Below are positions 1 to 12,900 of a stretch of 64,000 nt of DNA, one piece after another. The notes below the pieces were generated by a model. The model did not search any database. It saw only the letters and a list, made by a program, of their open reading frames with translations, and was not told the DNA's origin. The stretch is from Sphaerolaimus hirsutus. Lineage: Eukaryota > Nematoda > Chromadorea > Monhysterida > Sphaerolaimidae. The translations under genes were made by a program, and so were the position numbers. Where the stretch lies: assembly GCA_964036195.1 (NCBI GenBank), contig OZ038450.1, positions 20,923,208 to 20,987,207 of the forward strand. Direction: 5' to 3'. Position 1 is the first letter of the stretch, and every line of letters starts with the position of its first letter.

Positions 1-900
1 AGTTGTTAAAATACCGGTATTTTTGGAAAGCGTAGGCGTAAATACACTTTCCAAATTTTCAGTATGGATACTAAAAGCGTAAGGTATTTTTAAAATATCT
101 GGGAAAGCGTAAATAAAAGCGTAAGCGTAAAAAATTTTAAGAGACTTTTCTCGGTAAATTCTTTCCAAATCAAGCTCTCAGCGACATTTCTCGGATGCCA
201 CTTAGTAGTCTGCCCTCATATTTATGTTGTTTGACAATTCATCGGCAGCGACACTTAAGTTATCTTTATCTTCGAACTTCGGAGTTAGTGCTGTCGACGG
301 CGACAACATCGTCGTCGGAATCCATTTTCAGCCCAAAATTTATAATCTGAAATCACGATTTTGCTCGAAGACACAGTATTAGCAAGGCATTCTATTTGTA
401 CATTGCCACTATTTGCAGCACATAGTAACACAGCACACACGCAGTCATTTTTTGGTACGCAGTTTCGTTGACTCTTTTGTGGTTTTTTGCTTTTTCAAAA
501 GTGTAAAACTGAACCATGTTAAACGCATTTTTTACGCTTTTAGTACCCGGGTTTTTTGCCCGGGAAAGCGTAAAAAAGCGTACAGGTACGCGTAAGCGAA
601 AGCGTAAGTATAAATACCCATTTACCCGGCTATTTCGGGTAAGCGTAAATACGCTTTCGCTACTCTGCTATCTTGCCGCCGCATCTAATTACTTCTGCTC
701 CATACATATGTATGTATGTATGTATGTATGCGTGTGGTATGTTTGTATTACGGCTTACCAATCGAGACATTGGCTTTACAATCGATATACCATGGGTTAA
801 CAATCGAGATACGTGTGTCTTTATTATCGATACACTTTGGCTTACCCATCAACATACTTTGGCTTACCGTTCGAGAAGGTTAACAATCGCTATACCCTAC
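1..900. repeat. Gene-free stretch with GCGTAA-type satellite and microsatellite
   Basis: Bases 1-150 and about 530-660 are dense in GCGTAAA/TTTACGC words. The AGTTGTTAAAA at the left edge recurs at about 5305 and 39505, where it looks like the end of a hAT-like element. A (GTAT)n microsatellite lies near 700-732. No convincing coding sequence. Confidence 0.5.
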
Positions 901-902
901 TG

Positions 903-1251
903 GATGTCAACTGTTTCGGTGTCAACTCGATTATAGTTCATTTTAGGTCGCATGACTATTTTTCAAGTGCACGTGCGGCAAAATCATGGAAGAGGAATAT
1001 ACATTGCCATGTGAATTTAATCATGGTTTCGCAACTCAGAAACTAAAAGTTTATGGAAAACAATCGGCCCAGTTGACATTCGGATGTCAACTGGTCTAAC
1101 AGTTCTTCATAAATTTTTAGTTTTCGGGTGCGAGACCAATGCATGGCAATATAAATTCCTCTTCGAGTTTGCGTGCACGTGCACTTGAAAATTGCCCTGC
1201 TACCTAAATTGAACTAGGTAAAATCGAGTTGACACTGAAACAGTTGACACC
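903..1251. repeat. Foldback element with GTTGACAC arms
   Basis: The left arm (GGATGTCAACTGTTTCGGTG onward) is the reverse complement of the right arm ending CTGAAACAGTTGACACC. Shorter GTTGACAC words continue to about 1480. No target duplication was resolved. Confidence 0.6.
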
Positions 1252-2252
1252 CATTGGCGTGGCACCATTGGCGTGGCACCATTGGCGGCCCACACTAGTT
1301 GACTAACACGTGTGTCAACTCAAATTTTGGCTTCACTTTTCGCAGAGCGCTCTCCAATTGCACATGCGGCAATGTTTAAAAATCAATATCACGCCAAGTG
1401 CATCGGAAACTGTGACACGTGAAGCCGAAATCTCAGTTGACACAAACCGGTTGACACACGTGTGTCAACTAGTGTGCTGGCCGCCATTTGCCTGAATGAT
1501 CCCGCGATACCCTGAAACGTAGAGTTGCAAATCCGGGGAGGTGATGTGCCGTGCCACTCAAAAAAATTGACCATTTTTTTAAAATTTATGTGAACAGTAT
1601 AGACGTTTTTATCGTGCTGATAAAGCGTGCCGTATCACGCCACGCCGCGTGATAATGTAAACAAGCATTTACGTATTTGTGTGTTTCGATGCCGTTGTCA
1701 TGGGTCGCCGTTTTTATTAATTTTTCATCTTTTTGGTTACCTATCCTGCCGCGATCCAACTCCGCACTCCGTCGTGTACCAATTTTGGATTTTAAGTTTC
1801 AAATGCCCGTTCAACTACTTTCGTAAAGCTTCAAATCCCCCTGAGAGCTTTTCAGGTTCCCTGCAGATATCAATCGTCACGTTTTGGAACTTTTTGCAGG
1901 ATATCACCCAAAATATGTATAAATACCTATTTATTTTATATAATTATCTGTAGGTGCCGATTAGTGATGGAATAGCGCTATGGTGCTGGGTGCTGTCGGG
2001 CGCCATTGCGCCATTTATGCGTGACAGAGTTCTTAAAAGTACCACACATTTTTTCAAACATACATAGTATTCCCTCTTTACTAACCCCCTGGGTACAGAA
2101 AACGTAAAGTAAAACTTAAGGTACTTTTACTCATGGGTCAACGTGACTAAAATAGTTTTCCCCAGACATATTTAAGTAGATAATTTTAATTTTGAGTGGG
2201 CACTTGAGATATTTTGCCCCAATTTTTGCTCAAAATCACAAAATTTCGTATA
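1252..2252. other. Intergenic, no gene seen
   Basis: Apart from scattered GTTGACAC and GGCGTGGCACCATT words (1250-1480), nothing recognisable is present; the short open frames have no supporting features. Confidence 0.4.
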
Positions 2253-2709
2253 CCGTATTTCCTCGAAATACCCCCCCCCCTTGAAATACCCCCCCCCCTC
2301 GTTTGACCCCCCCTCTCGAGACCACTATGAAACAATCACCCCCCCCTCGAAATACCCCCCCCCCCAAATTGAGTGTAAAGGGAACGTACATGACAATAAC
2401 TGTAGTTTGTGTTCTGTGTACTGCAGAACACACGTTAAAACAATGTCGGTGTCACGTTAGAACAGTGTACATACCACCTACATACTAATATTAGTCTACA
2501 GAACCTTATAAATGGCGGTTTTTGCTGCATTTTTCGACGTCTGCGTACGTTTCAGACGACAATTTCGTACTTGGTTTTCAAAAATTTTCTTGTGAAATAA
2601 TAACCCCCCCCCCCCCTTGAAATACCCCCCCCCCTCGTTTAACCCCCCCTCCCCTCTCGGGACCACTATGAAACAATCACCCCCCGGGGGGTATTTCGAG
2701 GATATACGG
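2253..2709. mobile_element. Poly-C MITE, TA-flanked
   Basis: Terminal repeats CCGTATTTCCTCGAAATACC and its complement are flanked by TA on both sides. The arms are runs of 8-14 C. The core (about 2370-2590) closely matches 61738-61965, so this is one family with the element at 60817-62074. Confidence 0.8.
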
Positions 2710-2801
2710 TATATATATTTTCCATGTTCACCGTCATATTCTCTAGTTCGTGTGCTTTTTGCATTTTTTCAGTTATTGTTGGCTGGTATGTGCATTATGC
2801 C

Positions 2802-3113
2802 TAGTGATGTGAAAAGCGCCAGAACTTTGGCGCCAAGCGCCATGGCGCTTTACCGACCCCTAGCGCCAAGCGCCAATGGCGCCAGAGCAAAGTGGCGCGA
2901 AGCGCCAGAAGCACCATGGCGCGTTTTGCTTTGGCGCTAGCGCCAAGCGCCAGCGCCAGGCTTTTTTTCCTGGCGCCGGTCAAAAATAGCGCCAAGCGCC
3001 ATGCCGCTTTTCATATGGGTATGGCGCCACAGCAACATAGCGCCAAGCGGTATGGCGCTTTTTGCTTTGGTGCTAACGCCAAGCGCCAGCGCCATGGCGC
3101 TTTTACATCACTA
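2802..3113. mobile_element. hAT-like MITE, GCGCCA satellite family, copy 1
   Basis: Terminal repeats TAGTGATGTGAAAAGCGCC and complement. The interior is almost wholly GCGCCAA/TGGCGC words. Flanks ATTATGCC and TATATGCC match at 6 of 8 bases. Confidence 0.82.
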
Positions 3114-3199
3114 TATATGCCCATTGTTGGTTATTTTTCAGTGTTTTAAATGAATTTTCGAACAGATTTATCAGATTTAAAAATTTCGTTTGTCAACTA

Positions 3200-3390
3200 T
3201 ACTCGGCGAACCACAAAGTATGTGCAAGATCCTAGCATAGTTTAATGAATAAAATCTTGCGATAAATTTTTTAATAAATTATTCCACAGTAAAAACCAAA
3301 TATTATGATGAAAAAACTGTAAAATTTTGGTTCATTATTCAGATGGGTTATGGTAGGTTTCCATACTAAGTGTGTGATGTCCACCGAGTA
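3200..3390. mobile_element. Small TA-flanked MITE (TACTCGGCG ends)
   Basis: Ends TACTCGGCG and CACCGAGTA with TA outside. Related copies lie at 50516-51180 and about 57335-57522, sharing TTCATTATTCAGATGGGTTA. Confidence 0.65.
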
Positions 3391-3788
3391 TACCTAAATA
3401 GTGTGCGTGGGCACAATTTCGTTCAGTTTTGTGATTATTCTGAGTGGGACGAACTGCTGACCACCGAATTGACTGCCTTGTAGAGCGACAAATCCTAAAC
3501 TTCAAACTCCCGTCGAACTCAGTCTCTCGCTGGAGCAGGCATTTATAGTTTTTTTTTGTGTGTGTGCCGTTTGTATGTCTACCTACCTATGTATTTCTAC
3601 GGTCTGATCGATCGATATCGAGATTGAGTTTTCTTTTTTATTACATCCTATTTTCTGTGTAGTGTAACAATCTTCAACTAGATTGCAATTAAACAACGTT
3701 TTCTCACCTTTGCATCTCTAAAATTTTACCCTATTCGCTACATTTATCACTCCAAATCAAAAATACCCTTCATTTCAGTCCGAACAAA
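3391..3788. other. VAMP7 upstream region
   Basis: Probable promoter or 5'UTR intron. A pyrimidine-rich tract ends CTTCATTTCAG about 10 bp before the VAMP7 ATG, which fits a 3' splice site. No other gene seen. Confidence 0.4.
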
Positions 3789-3995
3789 ATGGCCATTTTA
3801 TTCTCTGCTATCGGGCGATCATCTGTGATTCTATGCAAGCACGCTCTATGTGCAGGCAATTTTGTGGATGTAATTGAACAGGTTCTGGCAAAAATCGACC
3901 AGAATGAAAATAACGAGATGACTTACGTTCACGGGAGATATTTACTGCACTATATCACCGATCGGAGGGTCACTTATGCCTGCATCACTGATGAG
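3789..3995 (+). CDS. VAMP7: VAMP7 exon 1 (longin domain, first part)
   Basis: ATG in an AAAATGG context opens 69 codons ending CITDE, then the donor GTACGT. The residues match the start of the VAMP7 longin domain. Confidence 0.93.
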
Positions 3996-6900
3996 GTACG
4001 TGGGTGCAGTTGTCATAGCGCCATGGTTTTGGCGTTTCTCGCCATTTTCTAGTAGTGTCGGTTTCGTTCAAAATTTATTAGACGTGGGAAAAAAAATTGC
4101 GCCAAAGGTTCCAATGTCAGTTATCATTGACGCCATCAATTGACGAATATCGGCGCCACCTTGAATAGGCTCTCGCCAAAAGAATGGCGCTATGGTGACC
4201 ACTTCGAACTAAGTCAAGACATGCTCCAGGTGCCAAGCGAAACTGGCGCCATGAAAGAAATCCTACGCTTTTCCGTTTCATGTGAATTTTGGGAGTTTGT
4301 CGGATAATAGGTATTGGGCTTCAGGGTCAACTATGGTCAACGCCAACATAAATATTCACCTAACACAAGGGCTGTGTCTACCTATTTTGATACTGCTGGT
4401 AAACAGCACAAAGAGCCGTGAACGCCATGGGCCGAATTTTTTCGTTGTGTCAATAAGCGTTAATCATTTTTGCAGACATTCGATCGATCGAAAGCATTCG
4501 CGTTTTTATCTGATGTGAGGAATCGATTTCAACGAACTTATGGTGATAGAGCACTTTCAGCGATTCCATACGCGATGAACAGTGATTTCTCCCCTTATTT
4601 GGCTGCTCAGATGGTGCGTTGGGACAATTTTCACCCCCATCTCAGAAATCAACCCTTGTGTTGCAATTGTTCAAATCCCCTTAAATCACAGAGACACTAC
4701 TCATCCTCCACTAACAATGCCGTTCAAAATTACTACAAAACGCGTCAAGTTTCCGGGCCATTGGCAGTTAGCCAACAGCAAGCAATGAGCTCAAATTCGG
4801 GTGGTTACGGTAGCATCACGGCGAGTAACAATAATGTCAGCACTGGTGCCGTCAAAGGACAGGTTAGATTTGAATAGTTGAGTTTCAATAACTCTCTACC
4901 TGTCTGCAAGTAAATAGTAGTGGCCTGCAAGTAATTACGGGCACTCTGCAACTGCAAGTGTGCGTGCTTGCTTTGCTAATGACTCAGCATTGGAAAATGG
5001 TTGATTTTGAGAAAATATTATTAAACGTTATCTCAGAAAATCTCTCAAAATGAATATCTGTTTAATCCTGGCTCAATTTGCAGGTAAATGATATGAAACA
5101 AGTGATGATTCGTAATATAGAATCGCTGAGCAACAGAGGTGAAAAGATGCAATTGCTGGTGGACAGAAGCACAGAGCTGGAGAGTAGCGTTAGTCATTAT
5201 CACATTGTTTTTCTTAGCTTAACTGCAGGTTCATGTTGCAAGTGTGCACGATCTGTTATGATGGAGGTCCTTTATTTCAGATCCTTTATTTATGCATCAC
5301 TCTACTATCCAAAGTTGTTAAAACGTATTTACGTTCACTCGATAAATACGTATACGTAAAAGTACTGCGTAAATAAAGCGCGAGAACAGAAAACGTAAAT
5401 TCAAAAAAAATTGGGGTGCAAAAAAAGCAAAAACTATTTAAACGGCTGCAAAAATGGCAGCAGAAATGATAGAAATTGCGATGGATAGGAGTAGTTGTAC
5501 ACTACCTGGCGCCCCCACCCCCCCTAAAATCATTAGAACTTTTCTATTTTCATGCATTTTCATGTGCGCGGTTAAAAAAACTTTTATTTACCCACACACG
5601 CATCTTTTATACCAATATTTCTATTACACTTAGCATTCAAAAAATAACCCGTGATTTATATTTTCGAAAATCACAATAAATATAAATAACCCGTGATTTA
5701 TATATATTTATATTTTTTTCAAATTCTGAGTGATATATTTATATATATTTTTCAAATTCAAAAAAAAATCACTGAGAAAATCACTCATACTAGATACATT
5801 GTGGTGCAAGTATTGCGCTTCATGACTAAAACATGTAATTTGTGCAAGAGAAATTTGAATTTTGCAAGAGAATTTTCTCCTGAAAATCTCTCATCTGCTC
5901 ATGTAGAGCATTATTGAGTTAAAATAGTGTTTGAAGCAGGTAAATATTGTGCTTACACACACTAGTTTTCACCATGACTTTTTTGAAAACTGAAATGGCC
6001 AAAAATGGTGACATGTCACCATCCAGTTTTCCACAATAGAATGCTGTAGATGTTCAGTTTTCACAGCGTGAATTTCAGTGGGGTTGTTTTGACAAGTCAC
6101 TAGTTTGCCACTGTGTTTACCTAATCTGAAAACTCAAATGATGACAAATGGTGATATCACCATCACATAGTCTTCATTATGTGTGTGACAAAGATGTAAA
6201 CTGTTTTAGTAACTTTTCATGTCATCCTGCTATGAATTGTATTGTCACGTTTTAGTGTATAAAGCATCTCTCTATCTTATAACATACTTTTCTGAAATAA
6301 AACATAACATTGAATCAAAAATACCTGCTTGATGTCATCAAAAATGATCTACAGTAATTGAAAACTCACTTCACCACTTTTGAAAGCTGTTGAAAAAGTA
6401 GCTTTTTAAAACACTAGATGATTGCATGAACTACTGCATTTCCTGTAAATACCCCCCTCAAAATGGACACTATGAATTTATAACCCCCCTGGTTTAACCG
6501 CCTCAAAATTCTCACTCTGCAAAAATAAACCCCCTGGGGGTATTTCGAGGAAATATGGTAAGTGAATTTGCACTAAACTTCCTCGGCATACCTGGCACTG
6601 CTGCAAGTACTAAGCACCTATTTAGTCAAACATCACTGCCACAACCAGGCACTATAGGTTAAGTGCAACATGTTTGCAGTGCAAAATGTTTTTGAAGTTG
6701 TCATTGAGGTTATAGGTTGAATTTTTCTGTTGTGATATTTGTGTGATATTTTCACTTGTCAATATTGTATGAAATGAATACTGCTTGTGAAACAATAATA
6801 AATAGATTGTGGGATGTTAGAGTACATTTTTGTGCTTGAAATTGGTAAATTAAGCCCGCAATAGCCCACAATTTTGCTTGTACTTGAAATAAACCGCAAG

Positions 6901-9900
6901 TGATTTTTTGTGATTTTTTTGAGCTTAGAGTTATTTTTTCAGTGATTTAATTATATTTTATTAAGGCCTTGAGTGATTTATATATATTTATATTTTTTCC
7001 AAGTTTGGGGTGATATATTTATATATATTTTCCAAACAATTGGTGATTTTTTTGAATGCTAATTACACTGCGCGTGGTTAAAACCCACAAACCACACATA
7101 CCAACATAGATTTTGCGAGTACTGTTTACTAAAATCCGTTTTGTATCACAGTTTTTCTCATATGCCCACGCAGTTTGTATAAGTTTTGTAACACAGATTT
7201 TGCAAGTACTGTTTATTAAAACTCATTTTGTAACACAACCACTTTTTTTGTAACACAGATTTTACTAGTACTGTTTACTAAAACCCATTCTGTATCAGTT
7301 TTTTCTCATACGCAATTTAGCCGTATATAAGTAGGATTATTTGCCCACTTTAGACACTCACAAAGAGAAACAAAATGGTACACCAACCAGAGGATGAAAT
7401 CGAGCAGACGACCGAGCAGACAACTCCCGATCCAGTTGAAATGAATACCACACCTACGGAATACAAACTGGTAGATTCGGAACCAGAACAGGAAGATGAA
7501 ATTCAAATACACCCTGAAGAGGATGTTTTTGATTAAACTTTGGTACAAAATCTCGTAGATTCTGGCGTGAATTATATTGATTTTAAACAACATTACAATT
7601 TTTTGAGTAAAAATGTATTTGATATCAAGATTGAATACTCCAAATGGAAGGGGCTTTTTGAAATTGAGGAACCATATCAGGAGGAAAATGGAAAGTTTTA
7701 TGTAAAATTTTTTGTGTATGATGTTAAATTTGTAAATGATTTAGCCGATAAGGTGGCAGATCCAATTTTATTTTTGGAATACGTACTTACAAAATGTTTA
7801 AAATCTGTTTTTTGTGGAATATTTAAATACTGACAAAAAACGTAAAATGCTCACAGGTGTGAAAATTATGAGTAAGGCATTCGATAAAGGTTATATTTTA
7901 ACTAAAATGTAGGATATAGAAAATTTATCCATTTCAGCTATTTTAAATAGAGTAGAATTGATTTTTCAATCTGAAGCATTGGATGAACACTCATTATTGA
8001 ATGGATTTTTTTGTACACGTAACAACAGTAGAAAAAGATAACGTAATTGCGCAGGCATTTTCCCATTACAAGTCTCTCGCTTCAACCAACAAGCGAATCA
8101 AAAAAATTTCTAGGTCCATTTTAGAACCACCTGAAATACCGGGTTTAGAAGAAAAATGTCTACCTATTTGTATTTACATTGGATGGAATCATTTATTAAC
8201 TAAAATGGTTAAAAGTTGCAAATTTTTAAGACATGCAGTGAAAAAGTCACGTAAAGGTAAATACAATAATATGGAGAAGGATACTTGGCATTTGATAAAT
8301 GTAGCAAAATTGCACGGGTATTTAGGCAAAGGCGATATAACTGTGGATACCAAACCTCTCATAATTGCTTTGAACACACTCAATCCAAAAATTTCAAAAA
8401 TACTTTTTGGCACTTGCATTTGGAGATTTGAAGATGGGGGGTTGAAATTAATTTTCAAATATCCTGAATTAAATAAAAATGTTTTGTGGACTGATTTGTT
8501 ACATACAGATAAAAATCACACAGTTCTCATTAAATCAATCACGGCAGTATCAAATTCACATACCGTAACTGATTGTTGTTCCAAATTTTTGTACAATATG
8601 AAAAGTATTTGTAAATGCGAACACGGTGCTTGCCCAATGTGCTATTCAAACACAATGTGTAAAATAGATAGAAGTGTGAAAATTATCGAATGTTCAGGCT
8701 GTAATAGAAAGTTTTATAGTAAAGAGTGTTATAAAAATCATTTGAAAAATATTTATTCCACGAAAAGAAATGTCATGACAAAAATGCAAATAGATGAAAA
8801 TTTCAACGAATCAAATGATTCTGGGTTTTTTCAAGAAACGACCTTATGTGATCCGAGCTGGGGGGTTAATGATTTGACAATATGCCAAGCTGTAAAGTTT
8901 TGCAAAGTTTGTAAAAAAGTGATTTTGGGAAGTGATCATCAATTTTGCAGATACACTAAATGTTATTACTGTCAAAAGTATATATCAATTAAAAAATCAT
9001 TCAATGATCACATGTTTGAGTGTTTTTTTCAAAAACCCATCCCATATGAGATAAAAAATCCAGGTAAAGAATTTAAATTGATATTTTATGACACTGAAAC
9101 TTTTATTCAATGGAGCGAAGATCATATAATTAATAAAGTCAATTTTGAAAATAAACTGGAAAATTTATCAAAACGTAAGTTACACAAAACTTATGCCATA
9201 TACTGCACTAGGTGTTGTAACCTGTGTTTTTTTACCGAGAAAGCTTGAAATCAATGCAAAGTGGGTGAAAAGTTTTTTTACAGGTCACAAGCAATTGAAG
9301 AGTTTTATTTTTTTCTCATGGATTATGAATATAACACTAATGCGACTGCGATAGCTCATAATTTGAGTTTTGAGTTGTGGGAAATATTAGCATTAATGAT
9401 TAAAAATGGGTTAATGCCAAAGTTATGTCTGAGCAATGGTAAGAGAATATTTTATATGGTAGCGAACAAATGTTTGAGTTTTTTGTGTAGTATGAAATTT
9501 TTTCCAATGGCCCTTGCTAGTTTGGGCGAAGCATTCAAGTGTAAAACTGTTAAAGGGTATCACCCTCACCATTTTATTACAAAAGATAATTTGTACAAGA
9601 AATACAATCATTTACCAGAAATTCGGTATTACGATTCAATCAATATGAAAAAGTTGACAGAAAATGATTTTTTAGAATGGTATGGAAAGCACAAACAAGA
9701 TCCCTTTAATGTCAGAGAAAACACTTTATATTACATACATAATGATGTAGCAATTTTGGAAGAAGCTTTTATGAAGTTTTCTCAAGAAATTTATTCAATG
9801 TTTCAAATTATTCCGCATCTCAATGCCAAATCATTGAGTTCTTTAGCCAATTTCATTTGGAGATGTAAATTTTTAGACTGTAATTTAATACTTCATACAC

Positions 9901-12900
9901 CTATCAATAATACGTACAATTTTGGAGATAACCAGAGTGCATCTGCACTCAAATCTATTTTAGCATTGGCGGAATATTATAATAACAAATATATACATTA
10001 TTCTAGAACAGAATGTGGTGAATTTACCGTGGAATGTTTTGATAAACAATTGGGTAGAAATCGAAAATTCAAAATTGATTGCATGGTATACAAAGATAGT
10101 GGAAAGCAACAAATTGAGTTGTTTAGAGAAATCAATGGGTGTTTTTGGCATGGTTGCCCAAATTGTTACCCCACGCGTTACAGAATTCCACCCCAAATGC
10201 ATTTTTCCCATAAGAATAATTACGACAAAACTTTGAGACGAAAAGCTATGATTGAACAAAAGACTGGGATAAAGGTAGAAAGTTGGTACACTTGCGACAT
10301 TGCGAGATTGAGGGAATTTAATCTAGAATTTGCTCAAATATATAATAAAAGTAAAATTAAGGAACCTTTAAACATACATCGAGCCTATTACGGGGGTCAA
10401 ACATCCTGTTTTAGGGCATTTTGTAGTAAACACCTTCCCGGTCAGGTCCGGCACACTATTTTTAATTTCACTCCGGGTGCCCTAACTCCCGCTGCGGGCG
10501 GAGTAGAAAGCTGAAAATGGGGGGGGGTATATACTTGCAACCCCCCTCTACGCTGCATCAATGGGGTAGGCCAAGGCGACCCACTACAGGGTGGGTCGCC
10601 GTATACGCAAAGTTTTTTTTGGCTTTTTGAGTGTCCCGCACAGGTTTGGCAGCCACTTTATTTTGCGACACTTTGGATGCCGTACCTCCAGCTGTGGGGG
10701 TGATAAAGAGCTGCAATTTGAGGGGAGTATAGACAACACCCTCCCCTATTATACCCCCTCAGGGCGGCCCCCAGCGACTCACTAAATTCCCGGTTGCCGC
10801 GGCTCAATTTCATTTCATTGAAAAAAAATGTCCCATCGGGTCCATCACTGGTTTCTGGTTCAAAAATGAACACAGTAGTGTAGAAAATGCGCGATTAATG
10901 TGAAATAAAGTGATTAAAGATGCAATTGGATACACGTATTTTATTTTAAAAGTTGAAAAATCGCTCGCTTCGCAGGGTCTCTTTTCGAGCAATTTCGTTA
11001 CATTGAAAAAATCGACTGTCCCATTGACATGACCACCCAATAGATGGATGACAAACAATTCACTTTTTGGAACTTTTTTATTAGACACTTGAAGAGCTGG
11101 TTTATGATACTTTAAACAGAAGGGTTAGATGATTAAAGTTATGTAAAGAACCATACCTCTAAAACTCCTGCATTGCAAAATTTACTTAGGGGGAATTTTA
11201 TGACACCATAATGACATCATTTCAGGAACAAAAATTTACAAAATTTACACTTTGAAATTCCCCCCAAGTAAATTTTGCAATGCAGGCGTTTTAGAGGTGT
11301 GGTTCTTTACATAACTTTAATCATCAACCCCTTCACTTTAAAGTATTGTAAACTAGCTTTTCAAGTGTCTAATAAAAAAGTTCCAAAAAGTGAATTATTT
11401 GTCATCCATCTATTGGGTAGTCATGTTTTTTTAGAGAATATGAGAAAATTTTAAAATTTTTTCACATTAATCTCACATTTTTGAATAGTGTATAGTAGGG
11501 GAGGGGTGTTGGTAACACATCCCCAAAATTTTAGATTTATAGCCCTCCCACAGCTAAAAAATCAGTGGGTGCCGGACCTGTGAGGGACACCAGAAAAGCC
11601 AATAAAAATTTTGTACTTATGGCGACCCACCCTCTAAAGGGGTCGCCGCGACCCCCCAAATTTATGCGAAGTAGAGGGAGGTTCCGTCAATATTTCCCCC
11701 AAGTTTCAGCTTCTGGCGCACCGTAGAACTGGAGATAGGATGTCACAAGTGTCATCAAAAATGGGGTGCCGGACGTGACCGGGAAGGTGTTTACTAATCC
11801 TGATTCAACACTTTTTGACAAAAATTTGGCACTTGATTATAATGATAATTTCAAAATTGGGTATATCGACATTTGTTCCATGTACGCTAGCGTAATGAAA
11901 AAAGCATCATTTCCCGTGGGTGTTCCTAGCATCTTGAATGGGGAACAGTTGACCCATATAAAAAACTATTACAGCAAATCATTGCCATTCACAGCCGGTG
12001 TTTTACAGGTTGATATATTAGCCCCTAAAGGTTGCCTTTTACCATGTTTACATGTAAAAGTTGGTAAACTATCTGTTTTTGCAACATGTTTTAATTGCGC
12101 GTCCATTTATGCATCTGGCAAGAATGAGTTGCCAACACCCGATGGCTCATATAGGTGTAAGTGCACCGACAAACAGAAAATTTTTTGGGACATATTCCAT
12201 AAACTGTTTGAATATGGCATTGGAAAGAGGATACAAAATTTTAAGGTGTTATGAAGCTGATAGGGATACTGAATATGGAATTCAAAAAACAACTGATTGC
12301 ATTTTTTTACGGTACCACTCCCGCAGAGAAACTTGCCAACCCTATATATACTGAAAATCTTCAATTTAGAAATATCAATTCCATTACCAGAGTTACAGCT
12401 GGTGTTTCTACAATACAAGTATCATTACATTTGAGAAAACGATACAACTATTTAAGCAATCATATTTAAGCAAGAACTTTCGCTATACCTTGGGGGTACG
12501 CGGAACATTTGATGCCGCATGAATTGATCTAGGATGGATCAAACATTTTCTTACGATGACGTAAAATTTGTCAATTGGAGACAATCTTATTTAATAGTAG
12601 GACCAACTCAAGCGGGAAAAACTCATTTATGCGTTAATTTTTTACGCGCAGCACTAGATGGAAACTTAGGATTAGATCCACCAGTTGAAAAAGTAATCAT
12701 ATGTTCCGGGTCAATGCAAAAAAATCAACAATCAATGTATCCTAAATTAGTCGATGAATTCGGTTCTGATAAAGTAAAGGTATTAGAGAGAAACTGGGTA
12801 GTTGATTTGGATAAGATTGAAGATGACCCAACCCAATCTATAATAGTATTTGACGACTTACTACTCAACATACCTCCACTTTACATTAGTAGACTATTTT

